From contig JAYELL010000013.1 of NCBI GenBank assembly GCA_034717495.1, positions 1 through 64,000 on the forward strand: DNA of 64,000 bases, in the 5' to 3' direction. The translations under genes were made by a program, and so were the position numbers. The notes below the pieces were generated by a model that saw only the letters and a program-made list of their open reading frames with translations, was not told where the DNA came from and made no database searches. Of the stretch, positions 17,897-25,904 are shown piece by piece. Within the stretch, counting starts at the first letter, position 1. Every line of letters begins with the position of its first letter. Source of the DNA: Chloroflexota bacterium. Its GTDB lineage: Bacteria > Chloroflexota > Anaerolineae > JAAEKA01.

Positions 17897-18730
17897 ATGC
17901 TATTGGGCTTTCACGGCGCCACCACAATGACGTCCGACCTGCAGACAGACATACAGGTTTCCGCTTTTGCCGGCTTCAAGGCACTGGAGCTTTGGGCTGC
18001 CAAGATCGATCGCTATCTGGAAGACCACCCGATATCAGACTTGAAGGCACTGCTCGATGGCCATGGTGTCGCTCCCATGGCCGTCAATTCCATCGAGTTC
18101 ATCGCCTTCCGCGGCGCTGAGTATGCTCAAATCCAGCACCGTTGCCGCCAATTGAGCGAGATTGCCCAGGCCATTGGCTGCCCCGCCGTGGTCGTCGTTC
18201 CCAGCCCGATCCCCAGCCACGAAACAACGTGGGAGGCGATCGTCGAGGAGTACGTCACCGTGTTGCGCGACCTGGCCGATATCGCCGCACCGTACGGCGT
18301 CAAACTAACCTTTGAGTCGCTGGGTTTCGGCTGGTGTACTGTACGCACACCTCGCGGGGCCTGGGAAATCGTCCAGAAGACGGGGCGGGACAACGTCGGC
18401 CTGACGGTCGACTGCGCCCATTTCTACGGCGGAGGCGGCCTACTCAGCGAACTCGACGTCCTGGATCCGGCCAGGATCTTCGCCTTCCACCTGGACGACG
18501 TCGAGGATGTGGCCAAAGAGGCCATCACCGATGCCCGACGCCTTCTGCCCGGTCAGGGCATCGTGCCACTGGACGATATCTGCGTCCGGTTGAAGAACAT
18601 CGGCTACGACGGACCCTGCTCCATTGAGCTGTTCCGTCCCGAGTACTGGGAGTGGGACCCCCGGAAACTGGCGGTGAAGGCGCGAGCGGCAGCCATGTCG
18701 ATCCTCTCGCCCCATTTTCAGGTTGCGTAG
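17897..18730 (+). CDS. Sugar phosphate isomerase/epimerase (AP endonuclease 2 TIM-barrel family)
   Basis: 277 residues of the xylose-isomerase-like TIM-barrel superfamily (COG1082). Metal-ligand segments are recognisable: [36 protein letters not shown] and [13 protein letters not shown]. The family converts keto and aldo sugars or epimerises them, and includes IolE, IolI and IolH; which reaction applies here is not decided by sequence. The ATG at 17897 has GGAGAG upstream; an in-frame TTG at 17864 overlaps the LacI stop. It is transcribed behind the second LacI gene and ahead of a CUT1 importer, so it probably acts on the imported sugar. Confidence 0.8.
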   Translation: MLLGFHGATTMTSDLQTDIQVSAFAGFKALELWAAKIDRYLEDHPISDLKALLDGHGVAPMAVNSIEFIAFRGAEYAQIQHRCRQLSEIAQAIGCPAVVVVPSPIPSHETTWEAIVEEYVTVLRDLADIAAPYGVKLTFESLGFGWCTVRTPRGAWEIVQKTGRDNVGLTVDCAHFYGGGGLLSELDVLDPARIFAFHLDDVEDVAKEAITDARRLLPGQGIVPLDDICVRLKNIGYDGPCSIELFRPEYWEWDPRKLAVKARAAAMSILSPHFQVA

Positions 18731-18750
18731 AGGTCCCAACAATAAGTTCA

Positions 18751-18783
18751 GGCGGTCGCGACTCCAGATGGAGTGCAACCGCC
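18751..18783 (+). terminator. Imperfect hairpin after the isomerase gene
   Basis: Outer arms GGCGGT and ACCGCC and inner arms ACTCC and GGAGT around AGAT, with an internal loop. There is no T-run. It could end or stabilise the LacI-isomerase transcript. Confidence 0.45.
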
Positions 18784-18843
18784 CCAGAGGCGGCAGCAGT
18801 CAGCAGTATGCCGTCCATCTCGATCGAGCAGCAAGGGAGAATG

Positions 18844-18879
18844 ACAGTGGCGCCCAGGCTGCAGCCTGGCATCCACTGT
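18844..18879. repeat. Extended palindrome upstream of CUT1 binding-protein gene
   Basis: The inner perfect 16-bp palindrome CCAGGCTGCAGCCTGG (18854-18869) is flanked by ACAGTGG (18844-18850) and CCACTGT (18873-18879), separated by 3-bp mismatches on each side. It lies 70 bp before the binding-protein start and could be an operator or a transcript hairpin. The binding factor is unknown. Confidence 0.55.
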
Positions 18880-18949
18880 GCCTGGCGAGTTCCCGTCGAG
18901 TTGGCTCGTATCAGCCAGCTCGTATCCGATTAGGCAAAGGAGACTTTTC

Positions 18950-20299
18950 ATGAGAACCCGATTCCCTATCCTGCTTAGCCTGCTGCTAGCCCTTGGCATG
19001 GTCCTGGCAGCGTGCGTTGTCCCCGCCGCACCGGTTGCGCCTGCTGAGCCCGCGCCGGCCGAACCGGCTGCCGCCGAGCCCGAGCCAGCGGCACCGGAGG
19101 GCGAGAACATTGTCTTTGCCGCTCTCACAGGCGTTGAAATCGAGGGCATCAAGGCGGTCATTCCCGAGTGGGAAGCGCAGACCGGCAACACCGTGGAGGT
19201 CGTTGAGCTGCCCTACGCCAGCCTGCAGGAGAAGGTCTTCACCGACGTGCAGGCCGGTGCCGGCAGCTACGACGTGATCTTCATCGACGACCCCTGGTTC
19301 CCCTTCCTGGCCGGCAACGGCTACCTGACGCCTCTCTCCGAGTTCGGCTACGAGGTGGACAGCGACTTCGTGCAGCGCTCGCTGGATGTCTCCACCTGGC
19401 CGCCGCCCTTCGGCCCGCTCACCCCGGGTACCGATCCTGCGGCTGAAGGCGAGATCTACGCGCTGCCTTCCCTGGGCAACGTCCAGCTATTCTGGTACCG
19501 CAACGATATAATCACCGAGGAGCCCGAGACCATCGACGAGCTGATCGCCGTCCTCAACGAGCAAGCTGATCCGGACAACGGTCTGTATGGCTACGTCCAC
19601 CGAGCCTCCCGGGGCAACCCCGTGGTCACCAACTTCAACGCCTGGAATTGGTCCTTCGGCGGTGACATCTTCGACGACGAGTGGAACGTGGTGGTCAACG
19701 GTCCCAAGTCCGTGGCCGCCTTGCAGACCCTCATCGACTTGCTGCCGCTGGCCCCGCTCGGCGCAGCCAACTTCAATGCTGACGAGGTGGGTGCGTCCAT
19801 GTTAAACGGATCCTCCCTGGCAGCTATCGTCTGGCCGGCCTTCAACGTACAGATCGACGACCCCACCAAGTCGGCCGTGTCGGGCCAGATCGCCGTGATT
19901 CCCTTCCCCAAGGGTGAGATACAGACCTCGCAGATCGGCAACTGGCTGCTGGCGATCCCCACGGCCTCCCAGTACAAGGAGGCCGCCTTCGACTTCATCA
20001 AGTTCGCCACCGGCGCCGACGTGATGAAGAGCGCCGCGCTGGCCGGTGCTCCGCCGACCCGCAAGAGCGTTTTCGAGGATCCGGAGCTGATGGAGAAGTT
20101 CTGGTGGTACCCGGCCCACCAGCAGGCCCTGGCCAACGCCACCTGGCGTCCGCGTACGCCGGAATGGAACCAGGTTGAGGATGTTCTGGGCACCTATCTA
20201 TCCAAGGCCATCACCGGCGAGATGGATGCCCAGTCAGCACTGGACCAAGCCGCCGAGGAAATCACGGCGGTGATGGAACGCGCCGGCTATTACGAATAA
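18950..20299 (+). CDS. CUT1-type sugar ABC transporter substrate-binding lipoprotein
   Basis: 449 residues. The signal peptide ends in LAAC (Cys22) with a Pro/Ala/Glu-rich linker to about residue 50. The extracellular solute-binding protein family 1 domain follows: IPEWEAQTGNTVEVVELPYASLQEKVFTDVQAGAGSYDVIFIDDPWFPFLAGNGYLTPL, and near the C-terminus KEAAFDFIKFATG. It binds a mono- or oligosaccharide outside the membrane. The ATG at 18950 follows CAAAGGAGA. Codon use here is visibly richer in GC-ending codons than in neighbouring genes, as expected for a highly expressed gene. A 17-bp perfect hairpin follows. Confidence 0.9.
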   Translation: MRTRFPILLSLLLALGMVLAACVVPAAPVAPAEPAPAEPAAAEPEPAAPEGENIVFAALTGVEIEGIKAVIPEWEAQTGNTVEVVELPYASLQEKVFTDVQAGAGSYDVIFIDDPWFPFLAGNGYLTPLSEFGYEVDSDFVQRSLDVSTWPPPFGPLTPGTDPAAEGEIYALPSLGNVQLFWYRNDIITEEPETIDELIAVLNEQADPDNGLYGYVHRASRGNPVVTNFNAWNWSFGGDIFDDEWNVVVNGPKSVAALQTLIDLLPLAPLGAANFNADEVGASMLNGSSLAAIVWPAFNVQIDDPTKSAVSGQIAVIPFPKGEIQTSQIGNWLLAIPTASQYKEAAFDFIKFATGADVMKSAALAGAPPTRKSVFEDPELMEKFWWYPAHQQALANATWRPRTPEWNQVEDVLGTYLSKAITGEMDAQSALDQAAEEITAVMERAGYYE

Positions 20300-20311
20300 C
20301 GTCCGAATCAC

Positions 20312-20352
20312 AGCAAGTACGTCCTCGCCGTTTGAGCGAGGACGTACTTGCT
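20312..20352 (+). terminator. Perfect 17-bp hairpin between binding protein and permease
   Basis: Left arm 20312-20328 (AGCAAGTACGTCCTCGC), 7-nt loop, right arm 20336-20352 exactly complementary. The sequence after it (CCGGTGG) has no T-run, so this is probably an RNA-stabilising 3' barrier for the binding-protein message or a weak attenuator. Confidence 0.82.
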
Positions 20353-20416
20353 CCGGTGGCTGACACTTTTCTGACGGCCAGACATTAGAGAAGCGGCTTG
20401 TCCTGGGAAATGATAA

Positions 20417-21343
20417 ATGGCCTCAACCGTGACAGACGTCCCTGAAACAATGCTACCGCCACCGCTACCCTGGTATAGAAAGTTAACCGGCGATTGGTTT
20501 CCCTATCTGCTGCTAGCGCCGGCGGTTATCACTCTGGCCTCTTTAACGATCTATCCCTTCATTTACTCCATCTACATCAGTCTGTTTCGATACCGGGGTG
20601 GCATGCGGATGGATTTCATCGGGCTGGGCAACTATACGCGCCTGCTGACCGACGCCCAGTTCTGGAATTCGATGCGCGTCGTGATCCTTTTCACGGTTAT
20701 TGCGGTGGCCCTGGAATTCGTGCTCGGCATGGCGCTGGCGCTCTTTCTGAGCCAGAGCATCAAGCTACGTGGCCTCTGGCGGTCACTGGTTATCGTGCCC
20801 ATGATGCTCACGCCGGTGGTGGTCGGCGTGATGTGGCGGCTGATGCTTAACCCTGGCATTGGGATTGTCAACTTTTTCCTCGTGACTATCGGCCTGCAGC
20901 CGGTGGGATGGCTGAGCACCGGATCCTGGGCCTTTGTATCGATCGTGTTGGTCGACGTGTGGAACTGGACGCCGTTCATGTTCTTGATTCTGTTGGCCGG
21001 TCTCGAGTCCCTGCCCGTCGAGCCCTTCGAGGCGGCCCGCATAGACGGCGCCAAACCTGTGCGAATCTTCCTGGATCATACGCTGCCGTTGATGAAGCCC
21101 GCCATCCTGGTGGCCTTACTGATCCGCACCATGGATTGCCTGCGCATCTTCGACCAGATATTCATCCTCACCCAGGGCGGACCGGGCAATTCGACCGAGG
21201 TTGCCAGCCTCTATCTGTACAAAACGGCATTCAAGTTTTTTGATCAGGGTTACGCAGCGGCCGGCCTATTCGTGCTGATGGTTGCCGTCAACATCATCAG
21301 TATATTTTACGTGCGGTCCCTGACGCTGCAAGAGGAGGTTTGA
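20417..21343 (+). CDS. CUT1-type sugar ABC transporter permease (MalF/UgpA-like)
   Basis: 308 residues with six membrane helices. The EAA coupling motif is EPFEAARIDGAKPVRIFLDHTLPLMKPAI, and family-typical FIGLGNYTRLLTD and TQGGPGNSTEVASLYLYKTAFKFFDQGYAAA are present. It pairs with the permease that starts 4 bp downstream to form the channel. The ATG at 20417 has only a weak ribosome site (GGGAAA), which together with the hairpin before it should keep permease levels below those of the binding protein. Confidence 0.9.
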   Translation: MASTVTDVPETMLPPPLPWYRKLTGDWFPYLLLAPAVITLASLTIYPFIYSIYISLFRYRGGMRMDFIGLGNYTRLLTDAQFWNSMRVVILFTVIAVALEFVLGMALALFLSQSIKLRGLWRSLVIVPMMLTPVVVGVMWRLMLNPGIGIVNFFLVTIGLQPVGWLSTGSWAFVSIVLVDVWNWTPFMFLILLAGLESLPVEPFEAARIDGAKPVRIFLDHTLPLMKPAILVALLIRTMDCLRIFDQIFILTQGGPGNSTEVASLYLYKTAFKFFDQGYAAAGLFVLMVAVNIISIFYVRSLTLQEEV

Positions 21344-21347
21344 CCTG

Positions 21348-22190
21348 ATGAACAGGAGCGCCACGGACTGGCTGAAGAGCGGAATCAAATATATAGTTCT
21401 GCTGGTGATCATCTTCTTCGTTTTGTTTCCCATCTACTGGATGGTCGCGACCTCGTTCAAGACCCGCCTGGAGCTCACCAGTTGGCCACCGACGCTGATC
21501 CCGCAGAATTTCACCTGGGAAAACTACCAGAAGGCTTTTCTAGGACGACCGTTTCCCAAATACATGCTGAACAGCGCCATCGTGGTGGGGATATCGACGA
21601 CAGTTGCCCTGGTAATCGGCTCGCTGGCCGGCTACAGCCTGGCCCGCTTTCCCATGACGCCTCGCTTCAAGCAGAATGTCTCCTTCTGGATCCTCTCGAC
21701 TCGCATGATCCCGCCCATCGTGACCATCATCCCCATCTTCCTGATCTTCAAGAACCTACACCTGCTGAACAGCTACCTGGGCCTGTCCATCGTCTACATC
21801 GGCTTTGCTCTGCCCTTCGCCACCTGGATGATGCGGGCGTTCATTCAGGAAGTGCCTGTGGACCTGGAAGAGGCCGCGCTGGTGGATGGGGACACGCGCT
21901 TGACGGCCTTCTTTCGCATCGTCTTGCCCCTGGCAGCGCCGGGTCTGGCTGCCACAGCCGTGTTCTCCATCATCGTGCTGTGGAACGAGTTCCTCTTCGC
22001 TCTCATCTTGACTACCACCTCCAAGACCATCACGCTGCCCGTGGGCATTGCCGGTCTGGTCTCCCAGTATGAGCTGCTGTGGGGTGAGATGGGTGCAGCC
22101 GGCACGGTGGCCATCATCCCGATCCTGATATTCGCCCTGGCAGTGCAGCGTTACCTGGTGCGGGGCTTAACTATGGGAGCTGTCAAATAG
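21348..22190 (+). CDS. CUT1-type sugar ABC transporter permease (MalG/UgpE-like)
   Basis: 280 residues with six membrane helices. The EAA loop is VPVDLEEAALVDGDTRLTAFFRIVLPLAAPGLAAT, and SWPPTLIPQNFTWENYQKAF is typical of MalG-like subunits. AGAGGAGGTTTG precedes the ATG, and the gene begins 4 bp after the partner permease, so translation is coupled. The protein forms the second half of the importer channel. The C-terminus LVRGLTMGAVK is the standard ending of the family. Confidence 0.92.
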   Translation: MNRSATDWLKSGIKYIVLLVIIFFVLFPIYWMVATSFKTRLELTSWPPTLIPQNFTWENYQKAFLGRPFPKYMLNSAIVVGISTTVALVIGSLAGYSLARFPMTPRFKQNVSFWILSTRMIPPIVTIIPIFLIFKNLHLLNSYLGLSIVYIGFALPFATWMMRAFIQEVPVDLEEAALVDGDTRLTAFFRIVLPLAAPGLAATAVFSIIVLWNEFLFALILTTTSKTITLPVGIAGLVSQYELLWGEMGAAGTVAIIPILIFALAVQRYLVRGLTMGAVK

Positions 22191-22236
22191 GCTGAAGAGC
22201 AGCCCAGCCTGACAAGCGGCAATTGCGGAGCGCTTC

Positions 22237-23328
22237 ATGGACCTTCGATATGAACGTGTCACCAAGAAATTCGGTAGCGTCGTGGCTCTCGACGACTTCA
22301 ACTTGCACATCGAGGACGGCGAGTTCATGGTGATGCTCGGCCCCTCCGGCTGCGGCAAGACGACCGCTCTGCGCTGCCTGGCCGGCCTGGAGAAGCCCAC
22401 CAGCGGTATCATTCGCATAGGAGAACGGATCGTCAACAACCTGGAGCCGCGGGACCGGGACATCTCGCTGGTCTTCCAAAGTTATGCCCTCTATCCCCAC
22501 CTGACGGTCGGCGAGAACATCATGTACCCCCTGAGGATCCGCAAGGTTCCCAAAGCGGAGAGGCAGCAGATGGCCCAGGAGGTTGCCGACAGGCTCCAAA
22601 TTGGCGAGCTGCTGAACCGGCGGCCAAGGGAGCTTTCGGGCGGCCAGCGGCAGCGAGTAGCCCTGGCGCGGGCTATCGTGCGCGATCCGGTCGCCTTCCT
22701 GATGGACGAGCCTCTATCCAACCTCGATGCCAAGCTTCGGGTCCACATGCGCGCTGAGCTCAAGCATTTGCAGAAAAGCCTGGGCACGACCACCTTGTAC
22801 GTCACCCACGATCAGACGGAAGCCATGACCATGGCCGACCGGGTTGCGGTCCTGCGGGATGGCCTGCTCCAGCAGGTGGGCACTATCAACGACATCTACT
22901 ACCGCCCCGTCAATCTCTTCGTCGCTACCTTCGTTGGCAGCCCGGCCATGAATGTCATCCCGATTCAGTATGATCCGGGCGCCAGACAGTTCGTGATGCC
23001 GACCGATTTCGCCTATGAAGCCCGGCCGCTGCTCGATCGTTTCGCCGTGGATGGCGGGCAGGCAGGCCGTTATCTCCTGGGCGTCCGTTCGGAGAACATC
23101 TCGATTTCCCTGGAGGAGACCCCGTCCGGCGTCCCCTCCTCGATTTATGCCTTGGAGCCCATGGGCAACGAGGTGCTGGTGGCCGTCGATGTCGGCGAGT
23201 TGAGGCTGATTATCAGAGCCGAGCCGATGTTCCAAGCAGCGATTCGGGAGCGCTGCTGGCTGGATTTCGACCAGCGACTCGTGCACCTTTTCGACGAGAA
23301 GTCCGAACAGCGCCTGGCGGAAAGCTAA
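22237..23328 (+). CDS. CUT1-type sugar ABC transporter ATPase (MalK/UgpC-like)
   Basis: 363 residues. The ATP-binding cassette covers residues 1-235, with Walker A GPSGCGKTT, signature LSGGQRQR, Walker B FLMDEPLSNLDAKLR and switch TLYVTHDQTEAMTMADRV. A C-terminal TOBE/regulatory domain (about 240-355) includes GVRSENISI. MalK-type ATPases energise sugar import and often serve several CUT1 systems. The gene is 46 bp downstream of the permeases and completes the set of binding protein, two permeases and ATPase. Confidence 0.93.
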   Translation: MDLRYERVTKKFGSVVALDDFNLHIEDGEFMVMLGPSGCGKTTALRCLAGLEKPTSGIIRIGERIVNNLEPRDRDISLVFQSYALYPHLTVGENIMYPLRIRKVPKAERQQMAQEVADRLQIGELLNRRPRELSGGQRQRVALARAIVRDPVAFLMDEPLSNLDAKLRVHMRAELKHLQKSLGTTTLYVTHDQTEAMTMADRVAVLRDGLLQQVGTINDIYYRPVNLFVATFVGSPAMNVIPIQYDPGARQFVMPTDFAYEARPLLDRFAVDGGQAGRYLLGVRSENISISLEETPSGVPSSIYALEPMGNEVLVAVDVGELRLIIRAEPMFQAAIRERCWLDFDQRLVHLFDEKSEQRLAES

Positions 23329-23413
23329 GGCCGGGCGAGGGCGACTTGAAGGCCTGATCGACCCGACCACCCAATGGTATGTCCAGTCATTAATCGCTAG
23401 AGGAAACAGGCCC

Positions 23414-24529
23414 ATGAATAGTAAGGAACGAACCCTTGCCACGTTGCGAGGCCAGGAACCGGACCGCGTGCCCATGTACGTAACGGTCGTCTCGGAAGTG
23501 GCCGACCTCTTATCGCAGGAAATCGGTATCCCAGTCGATAACCTCGATGCCTATCTGACCAATCGCATCTCCCACGCCGAGATCCTGACCGCCTTGGGAA
23601 ACGATATCGTCGGCATTGGCTCCACAGCGCCTCCTTCCCATCCGACGATCACCCGCTCGGATGGCTATCGAGTGGACGAGTGGGGCTTCGTCTATCGGCC
23701 TGTTCCCCACGCCTACGGCATCTACAATGAGGTCGTCGGTAGACCGCTGCGGGGAATCTCGTCGGCCCGGGAATTGGCCAAGTACCAGGTTCCCAATTCC
23801 CACGCGCCCGGGCGCTTTGATATCGCAAGACATCACAGTGAGCGCTTCGGCCATGAATATGCGCTGCTGGGGGTGATCGAGTGTACCGTATTCGAGATGG
23901 CGTGGAACCTGGTGGGGCTCGAGCAGTTCCTCACGGACATGGCGTTGGGCAAGGACTACGTGGAACCGCTTCTGGATGAGATCGCCAGTTACAGCATCAG
24001 CATCGGCCTGGAATTAATCAAGCTCGACGCCGACATCATGTTGACCGGCGACGATCTGGGTATGGACGTTGGCCCCATGATAGCGCCGCGAATGTGGCGT
24101 AAGTATCTCAAACCTCGCCTCCAGCGGGTGTTTGACGCCTACCGGCAGGCCAAGCCAGATATCATCATCGCCTACCACACCTGCGGCAGCGTTCTTCCCT
24201 TCATCGACGAGTTGGCAGCGATGGGCATGGACGTCTTGAATCCGATCCAGGTCACAGCCCGGGGCATGGATCCCGCCGCCCTGAAGGCGAAGTATGGACA
24301 GCGAATTGCCTTTTGTGGAGGCGTGGATCAGCGTCATGTGCTGCCAGAAGGGACCACTGCCGACGTGGAAGTCGAGGTCAAGAGGCGGATTGTTCAGTTG
24401 GGCCAGGGAGGAGGATACATCCTGGCGCCTACCCATGATATCCAGGCAGATACCTCTCTTGAAAACGTGTTGGAAGTGTTCAGCGCTACCAAGAAGTGGG
24501 GCGTGTATCCTCTGGAAGAAGGGCAATAG
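23414..24529 (+). CDS. URO-D family protein, MtaA/CmuA-type methyltransferase-like (copy 1)
   Basis: 371 residues of the uroporphyrinogen decarboxylase superfamily. It begins MNSKERTLATLRGQEPDRVPMY and carries AYHTCGSVLPFIDELAAMGMDVLNPIQV, then RIAFCGGVDQRHVLP and GYILAPTHDIQADTSLENV. The HTCG and later FCGG residues match the zinc-binding His/Cys of corrinoid-dependent methyltransferases (MtaA type) and not HemE, whose RQAGR motif is missing. No corrinoid protein is nearby. The gene follows a CUT1 importer and precedes the iolM promoter. Two further URO-D genes flank the Opp-type transporter at 48-57 kb. The role is unknown, perhaps demethylation of methylated sugars or glycosides (inference). 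Confidence 0.8.
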   Translation: MNSKERTLATLRGQEPDRVPMYVTVVSEVADLLSQEIGIPVDNLDAYLTNRISHAEILTALGNDIVGIGSTAPPSHPTITRSDGYRVDEWGFVYRPVPHAYGIYNEVVGRPLRGISSARELAKYQVPNSHAPGRFDIARHHSERFGHEYALLGVIECTVFEMAWNLVGLEQFLTDMALGKDYVEPLLDEIASYSISIGLELIKLDADIMLTGDDLGMDVGPMIAPRMWRKYLKPRLQRVFDAYRQAKPDIIIAYHTCGSVLPFIDELAAMGMDVLNPIQVTARGMDPAALKAKYGQRIAFCGGVDQRHVLPEGTTADVEVEVKRRIVQLGQGGGYILAPTHDIQADTSLENVLEVFSATKKWGVYPLEEGQ

Positions 24530-24589
24530 GGCAGATATCCCTCGCTCTTTCGATCCCAGATTCCCACCAATTCTCGCGGGGGTAAGGCC

Positions 24590-24618
24590 TTGACACGTCC
24601 TGGGATATATGTTATACT
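24590..24618 (+). promoter_or_regulatory. Sigma-70 type promoter of the iolM-iolN operon
   Basis: TTGACA at 24590-24595, 17-bp spacer, TATACT at 24613-24618, the same hexamers and spacing as the promoter at 11392. Operator A copy 2 begins 10 bp after the -10 box. Confidence 0.88.
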
Positions 24619-24627
24619 TTACACAAC

Positions 24628-24645
24628 TGCGCACACGTGTGCGCA
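24628..24645. promoter_or_regulatory. LacI-type operator A, copy 2
   Basis: The perfect 18-bp palindrome TGCGCACACGTGTGCGCA is identical in its central 16 bp to the site at 11430-11445 before the LacI gene, and is placed at the same distance from its promoter. This links the dehydrogenase operon to that repressor and to the CUT2 transporter behind it. Confidence 0.87.
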
Positions 24646-24706
24646 ACAGGCGACATCCTGAACACCAATCGATCCTGTTTGACCCACCAATGGAGGTTTT
24701 TCAACG

Positions 24707-25885
24707 ATGAAAGGTTTAGTACTGGATGCCCAGTGGAAACCCAAGGCAGACTATAAGGTCAGCGATTGGGAAAAGCAGACTGGCAAGGCGATCACCGGAA
24801 ATAGTGTCTGGTACAATCCCAAGCTCGAGGTTCGGGAATGGCCCGATCCAGAGGTTGGTGTCCACGACGTGCTCCTGGAGATCCAGGCCTGCGGTGTGTG
24901 CGGTTCCGACATGCACTTCTACGAGACCGATGATCAGGACTACATCCTCTACCCCGGGTTGACCAAGTTTCCCACCATCCTGGGCCATGAATTTTCAGGC
25001 AAGGTGGTCGAGGTCGGAAAAGAGGTCACGACCCTGGTACCAGGTGATTATGTGACCGTCGAGGAGATGATCTGGTGCGGGCGGTGCATCCCCTGTCGCA
25101 ACGGCTATCCGAACCACTGCACTAACCTGGAGGAACTCGGGTTCACTATTCCGGGTGCTTTCGCCAGGTATCTTGCCGTGGATGAGAAGTTCTGCTGGAA
25201 CGTAGATGCCATCCTGGAGCGCTATGGAGTTGAACGAGGACTCGAGGTGGCGGCTATGTCAGAGCCCACCTGCGTCTCCTACAACGCCATGTTCGAACGA
25301 GCTGAGGGATTCAAGCCGGGACATTTCGTCAGCGTTTTTGGCCTGGGACCGATTGGCCTGGCAGCGCTTGGCCTGGCCGAGGCTGCCGGCGCCGGCATGA
25401 TCGTTGGCTTTGAGATCTCGCCTCAACGCCGTGAGCTTGCCAGGGCATTGGGAGCCGATCACGTGTATGATCCTCGGGATGTTGTGCCTCACGAGGTTTT
25501 GCTGGAGCTAAGCCACGGCGCAGGTTTTGACTTCAACGTGGAGGCCGCAGGTGTGCCAGAGTTGACGGTGCCCGAGATGGAGAAGGCACTGGCAATCAAC
25601 GGCAAGATCAGCCAGATTGGCCGCGCCGCCCAGCATGTGCCCATGTACCTGGAGACCTTCCAGGTGCGCCGCGCCCAATTCTACGGTGCCCAGGGCCACT
25701 CGGGCCATGAAACCTTCCCCAACGTTATTCGCATGGTGGCTTCAGGCCGTCTCGACCTGAGTTCGATAGTTACTTCCCGCTACGGACTGGAGGATGCCGT
25801 CGAGGCGATTGCCAAGTCGATCGATCGAGCCGACGGCAAGATCATGGTCAAGCCACAGATGAACGGGCGCAACGGAAACAACTAG
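24707..25885 (+). CDS. iolM: Zinc-dependent dehydrogenase, scyllo-inosose 3-dehydrogenase-like (IolM)
   Basis: 392 residues of the medium-chain dehydrogenase family. Catalytic zinc ligands are Cys65 (CGVCGSD) and His94-Glu95 (GHEFSG). The structural zinc has four Cys (124, 127, 130, 138 in CGRCIPC...HC). The NAD site is GLGPIGLAALGLAEAAG. The insert DQDYILYPGLTKFPTILGHE, EEMIWCGRC, NELGF-like EELGFTIPGAFARY and VRRAQFYGAQGHSGHETFP match, from memory, Thermotoga maritima IolM, which oxidises 2-keto-myo-inositol to a diketo-inositol. The N-terminus is extended by about 35 residues relative to typical members. The gene has its own promoter with operator A and is followed 19 bp downstream by the hydrolase gene, as in Thermotoga. 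Confidence 0.82.
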   Translation: MKGLVLDAQWKPKADYKVSDWEKQTGKAITGNSVWYNPKLEVREWPDPEVGVHDVLLEIQACGVCGSDMHFYETDDQDYILYPGLTKFPTILGHEFSGKVVEVGKEVTTLVPGDYVTVEEMIWCGRCIPCRNGYPNHCTNLEELGFTIPGAFARYLAVDEKFCWNVDAILERYGVERGLEVAAMSEPTCVSYNAMFERAEGFKPGHFVSVFGLGPIGLAALGLAEAAGAGMIVGFEISPQRRELARALGADHVYDPRDVVPHEVLLELSHGAGFDFNVEAAGVPELTVPEMEKALAINGKISQIGRAAQHVPMYLETFQVRRAQFYGAQGHSGHETFPNVIRMVASGRLDLSSIVTSRYGLEDAVEAIAKSIDRADGKIMVKPQMNGRNGNN

Positions 25886-25904
25886 ACTCACAGGAGACTC
25901 TCAC

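Noticed and set aside
23414-24529. HemE, heme biosynthesis uroporphyrinogen decarboxylase
   Set aside because: The N-terminal RQAGR substrate motif is missing and an MtaA-like HTCG site is present; no other heme genes are near.
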